DNA of 15,334 nt, from assembly GCA_038211015.1 (NCBI GenBank), contig JBBQVZ010000085.1:1-15334 (forward strand), read 5' to 3'. The DNA is from JBBQVZ01 sp038211015. GTDB taxonomy: Bacteria > Actinomycetota > UBA4738 > HRBIN12. The notes beneath the pieces are model-generated. The model saw only the letters and a list, made by a program, of their open reading frames with translations. It did not search any database and was not told the origin of the DNA. The translations under genes and the position numbers were made by a program. Shown here one piece after another: positions 13,670 through 15,334 of this stretch (positions are counted from its first letter, which is position 1; each line of letters opens with the position of its first letter).

Positions 13670-14744
13670 GTGAAGCCTCGGACGAAGTACGCCAAGAGCG
13701 GCGGTCTCAACATCGCGTATCAGGTGCTGGGCGAGGGATCCGTCGATCTGATCCTCTCGCCCGGATGGGTCACGCATCTGGAGCTGGCATGGGAGGTCCC
13801 GCCGCTCGCGCGCTTCCTGGAGCGGCTCGCCTCCTTCTCGCGCCTGATCCTGTTCGACAAGCGCGGGACGGGCCTCTCGGATCGGATCGACCCCGACCGG
13901 CTCCCCAGCCTCTCCGACCGCATGGACGACATCCGCGTCGTCATGGACGCCGTCGGCTCCGAGCGCGCGGTACTGTTCGGCACGCTCGGCGGTGGCGCGA
14001 TGTGCGGCCTGTTCGCCGCCACGTATCCAGAGCGCTCGGTGGCACTCATCCTTTACGGAACCTTCCCGAAGCTGGAGCCCGAGACCGGCATGCTTTCCCG
14101 GCTGGCCAACACGGAGGAGGAGGCGCTCGACAGGATCGAGAACGAGTGGGGCACCGAAGGCGTTGGTGTGGCGTTCTGGGCGCCGAACCTCCTGGTCGAC
14201 GAGCGAACGACAGCCGCGTACCTGCAGCTCACCCGGTCGGGCCTGAGTCCCGGGTCGGCTCGTGCGCTGATGCAGCTGGGGTACCAGATCGATTGGGGTG
14301 AGGTGCTGCCCCGGATCGAAGTGCCGACGCTGGTGATCCATCGGACCGGCGATCTGGTCGTTCCCGTGCATCAGGGTCGCACGTTGGCGGAGGGGATCAA
14401 GGGGGCTCGCTACGTCGAGCTCCCCGGAGTGGACCACCTGATGTGGGTGGGCGACCAGGACGCTATCGTGGACGAGGTGCGCAGGTTCCTCCTCACCCTG
14501 CTTCCGAGCACGCAGACCCGCTCGCGGCGCGTGAGTCCGGACGAGCTAGGTCTGTCAGCTCGCGAGCTGGAAGTCCTGCAGCTAGTCGCGACCGGGCGCA
14601 CGAACAAGCAGATCGCGGATCAGCTCTTTCATCAGCCCGAAGACCGTGGGGACCCACGTCTCGAACATCCTGGCGAAGCTGGGGGTGGAGCGGCGGGCGG
14701 AGGCGGCGGCCCTCGCGCAGCGGCTCGGTCTACTCAGCACCTAG
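13670..14744 (+). pseudogene. Alpha/beta-hydrolase-LuxR regulator with inactive nucleophile and frameshifted helix-turn-helix
   Basis: The first 280 or so residues are an alpha/beta hydrolase of the type often fused to LuxR or cyclase domains (TKYAKSGGLNIAYQVLG, LILFDKRGTGLSDR near 60-72). The acid (D228 in RTGDLVVP) and His256 (GVDHLMW) are kept, but the nucleophile elbow reads G104-T-L-G-G108, with Leu106 where Ser is expected. A LuxR/NarL helix-turn-helix begins LSARELEVLQLVATGRTNKQ; at CTC TTT CAT (14624-14632) the frame breaks and the rest (ISPKTVGTHVSNILAKLG and on to TAG 14742-14744) continues in the +1 frame, about 357 residues in total if joined. Without the shift the frame runs as non-homologous sequence to 15001. 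It may be a pseudogene, a sequencing indel in a T run, or programmed +1 slippage at UUU-C. The start at GTG 13670 is favoured over 13661 by similarity and a TAGGGT box. Confidence 0.8.
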
Positions 14745-14824
14745 CTCGGCGCGGGGTTGTCGAGTCGACCGACAGGCGTCACAACGACCCCCCGCAGTGG
14801 CCACGAGGCAATCGCCCGTGGCCA

Positions 14825-15011
14825 CGAAGGCCCCGCCGTGATTCCAGAGGACCCTCCCACGCCGGCGGGCAAACGGGGAGCACGGCTCGGGTCGCTCGCG
14901 TACGGCCCGATCAGAACCTCTACGGCGTCCGCGTCGAGCAGCCGCTCGGTGCGCCGCGGCCCTGGCGGGCGAGCTCGCGTCGTCGTAGTACACGAGCCTG
15001 ACGGGCTGTTC
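14825..15011 (-). pseudogene. Remnant of a type-1 periplasmic-binding protein (ABC transporter substrate-binding)
   Basis: Reading the minus strand from 15011 gives EQPVRLVYYDDASSPARAAA; near 14948 the recognisable sequence jumps to another frame as ERLLDADAVEVLIGPYASD, and near 14879 it returns to the first frame as RRRGRVLWNHGGAF. Placed end to end these match the lobe I core of branched-chain amino acid/urea-type solute-binding proteins (strand-DD-x-S-x-P-x-x-A, then L-x-GPY-x-S, then R-x-x-x-W-x-x-GGA). N-terminal signal and C-terminal lobe are absent and two frameshifts break it, so it is a fragment of a former gene. The assignment rests on pattern memory, not on a search. Confidence 0.5.
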
Positions 15012-15057
15012 AGTACTTAGGTGCGCATGGGCCGGGCCTCACCGAAGCCATGGCACC

Positions 15058-15093
15058 GGGATTCGCGGGATTCGAGGGATTCGAGGTATTCGA
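15058..15093. repeat. Four tandem copies of a 9-bp unit
   Basis: GGGATTCGC, GGGATTCGA, GGGATTCGA and GGTATTCGA run head to tail at 15058-15066, 15067-15075, 15076-15084 and 15085-15093. The unit is three codons long; one plus-strand frame from ATG 15050 to TAG 15115 would read Gly-Phe-Ala/Glu repeats in a 21-residue peptide without an SD. Probably a small minisatellite. Confidence 0.7.
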
Positions 15094-15219
15094 TGTGTTC
15101 TGGACGACCGAATAGAGGGATAACAGCAGCTGCCCGTGCTGGGGCGCATGGACGTTAGGCCCCCGATTCTCACGTGGGTATCGCGAGATCCACCCGAAGA
15201 AGGACGATCCGGCTCCAGC

Positions 15220-15232
15220 GCCGGGACCCGGC
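15220..15232 (-). terminator. Weak hairpin just past the BBE-domain gene stop
   Basis: GCCGGGACCCGGC is self-complementary around one central base, giving a 5-bp GC stem with a 3-nt loop, and it begins 5 nt after the minus-strand stop codon at 15238. There is no T-run, so termination is possible but not shown. Confidence 0.3.
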
Positions 15233-15237
15233 CTCGG

Positions 15238-15334
15238 CTACGGCCTGATGTTCTGGTTCACGCGGAACAGGTTGTCCGGATCGTAGGTCCGCTTGATCGC
15301 AACCAGACGCTCGTAGTTAGCGCCGTAGTTAGCT
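15238..15334 (-). CDS. FAD-linked oxidoreductase, C-terminal BBE segment, partial at the right edge
   Basis: Only the last 31 residues are inside the window. They read ANYGANYERLVAIKRTYDPD followed by NLFRVNQNIRP and TAG. This is the C-terminal signature of berberine-bridge-enzyme-like (BBE, PF08031) flavoproteins, with the conserved Y-x-x-NY-x-RL, K-x-x-YDP-x-NLFR and NQNI-x-P elements. The complete protein would carry an N-terminal FAD-binding PCMH domain, often with bicovalently attached FAD, and oxidise alcohols, sugars or similar substrates with O2. The start and the rest of the gene lie to the right of the window. Confidence 0.88.
   Translation of the reverse strand, partial: ANYGANYERLVAIKRTYDPDNLFRVNQNIRP

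Larger units (their letters stand above)
14745..15237. other. Gene-poor region with decayed sequence
   Basis: These 493 bp between the hydrolase-LuxR gene and the BBE-domain gene hold no intact gene that I can support. They contain a decayed binding-protein fragment (about 14825-15011), two direct copies of GTGGCCACGA (14797-14806 and 14818-14827), a 9-bp tandem repeat (15058-15093) and a hairpin at 15220-15232. Confidence 0.5.

Noticed and set aside
14797..14827. Direct repeat GTGGCCACGA x2, considered as an attachment or target-site duplication
   Set aside because: The copies are only 21 bp apart with no mobile element between them, so an insertion footprint is not supported.
14633..15001. 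Long unshifted C-terminal extension of the hydrolase-LuxR protein
   Set aside because: It is low-complexity Arg/Gly/Pro sequence, while the +1 frame continues the conserved LuxR helix-turn-helix to a stop at 14744.
15111..15125. TAGAGGGATAACAG resembling a homing-endonuclease (I-SceI-like) site
   Set aside because: Only partial resemblance to the 18-bp site and no intron or endonuclease gene nearby; treated as chance.

Overview
The window is a piece of a high-GC bacterial chromosome, most likely an actinobacterium, possibly a deep-branching soil or uncultured lineage. The reasons are: strong G/C at third codon positions, an LLM-class (F420-type) oxidoreductase, an adenosine deaminase with the TDN active-site variant that I associate with actinobacteria, several genes without a Shine-Dalgarno sequence (SD) but with a TANNNT box 7-8 nt before the start codon (leaderless pattern), and PAS-GGDEF and hydrolase-LuxR architectures. 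No rRNA, tRNA, CRISPR array, insertion sequence or origin was seen.

Layout. Positions 1-2700 (minus strand) hold a GcvT-like aminomethyltransferase cut by the left edge, a DEAD-box RNA helicase and a small Cys/His zinc-binding-like protein. Positions 2921-5515 (plus) hold a tight three-gene run: an MBL-fold hydrolase, an LLM-class oxidoreductase and an adenosine deaminase. A convergent DinB-like protein (5512-6195, minus) overlaps the deaminase stop by 4 bp. Positions 6275-6409 hold a 44-residue Cys/His protein. Positions 6530-7999 hold a stand-alone receiver followed by a PAS-GGDEF diguanylate cyclase, a plausible c-di-GMP signalling pair. Positions 8078-9703 encode a secreted beta-helix protein and 9739-10251 a carboxymuconolactone decarboxylase/AhpD-family protein. 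A D-2-hydroxyacid dehydrogenase (10289-11224, minus) is divergent from an antibiotic-biosynthesis-monooxygenase (ABM) domain protein (11295-11612).

Positions 11613-13205 differ from the rest. They contain a gene-poor leader with an exceptionally strong SD, then a plus-strand cassette of small unrecognised ORFs, two of them coupled by ATGA, ending in a perfect 12-bp hairpin. One ORF encodes a eukaryote-style C2H2 zinc finger (C-x2-C-x12-H-x4-H). Base composition is visibly less GC-rich here (for example 34 of 60 bases at 12121-12180 against 45 of 60 at 4681-4740). This is the best candidate for an undescribed system.

Positions 13287-15334 hold a 4-oxalocrotonate tautomerase (minus) divergent from an alpha/beta-hydrolase-LuxR regulator. 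The regulator has lost its nucleophile serine and has a +1 frameshift inside the helix-turn-helix at a UUU-C site. Beyond it lie a decayed fragment of a periplasmic-binding protein, a 9-bp tandem repeat, and the C-terminal end of a FAD-linked oxidoreductase (BBE domain) cut by the right edge. This end looks like a zone of gene decay, although indel errors in the assembly cannot be excluded.
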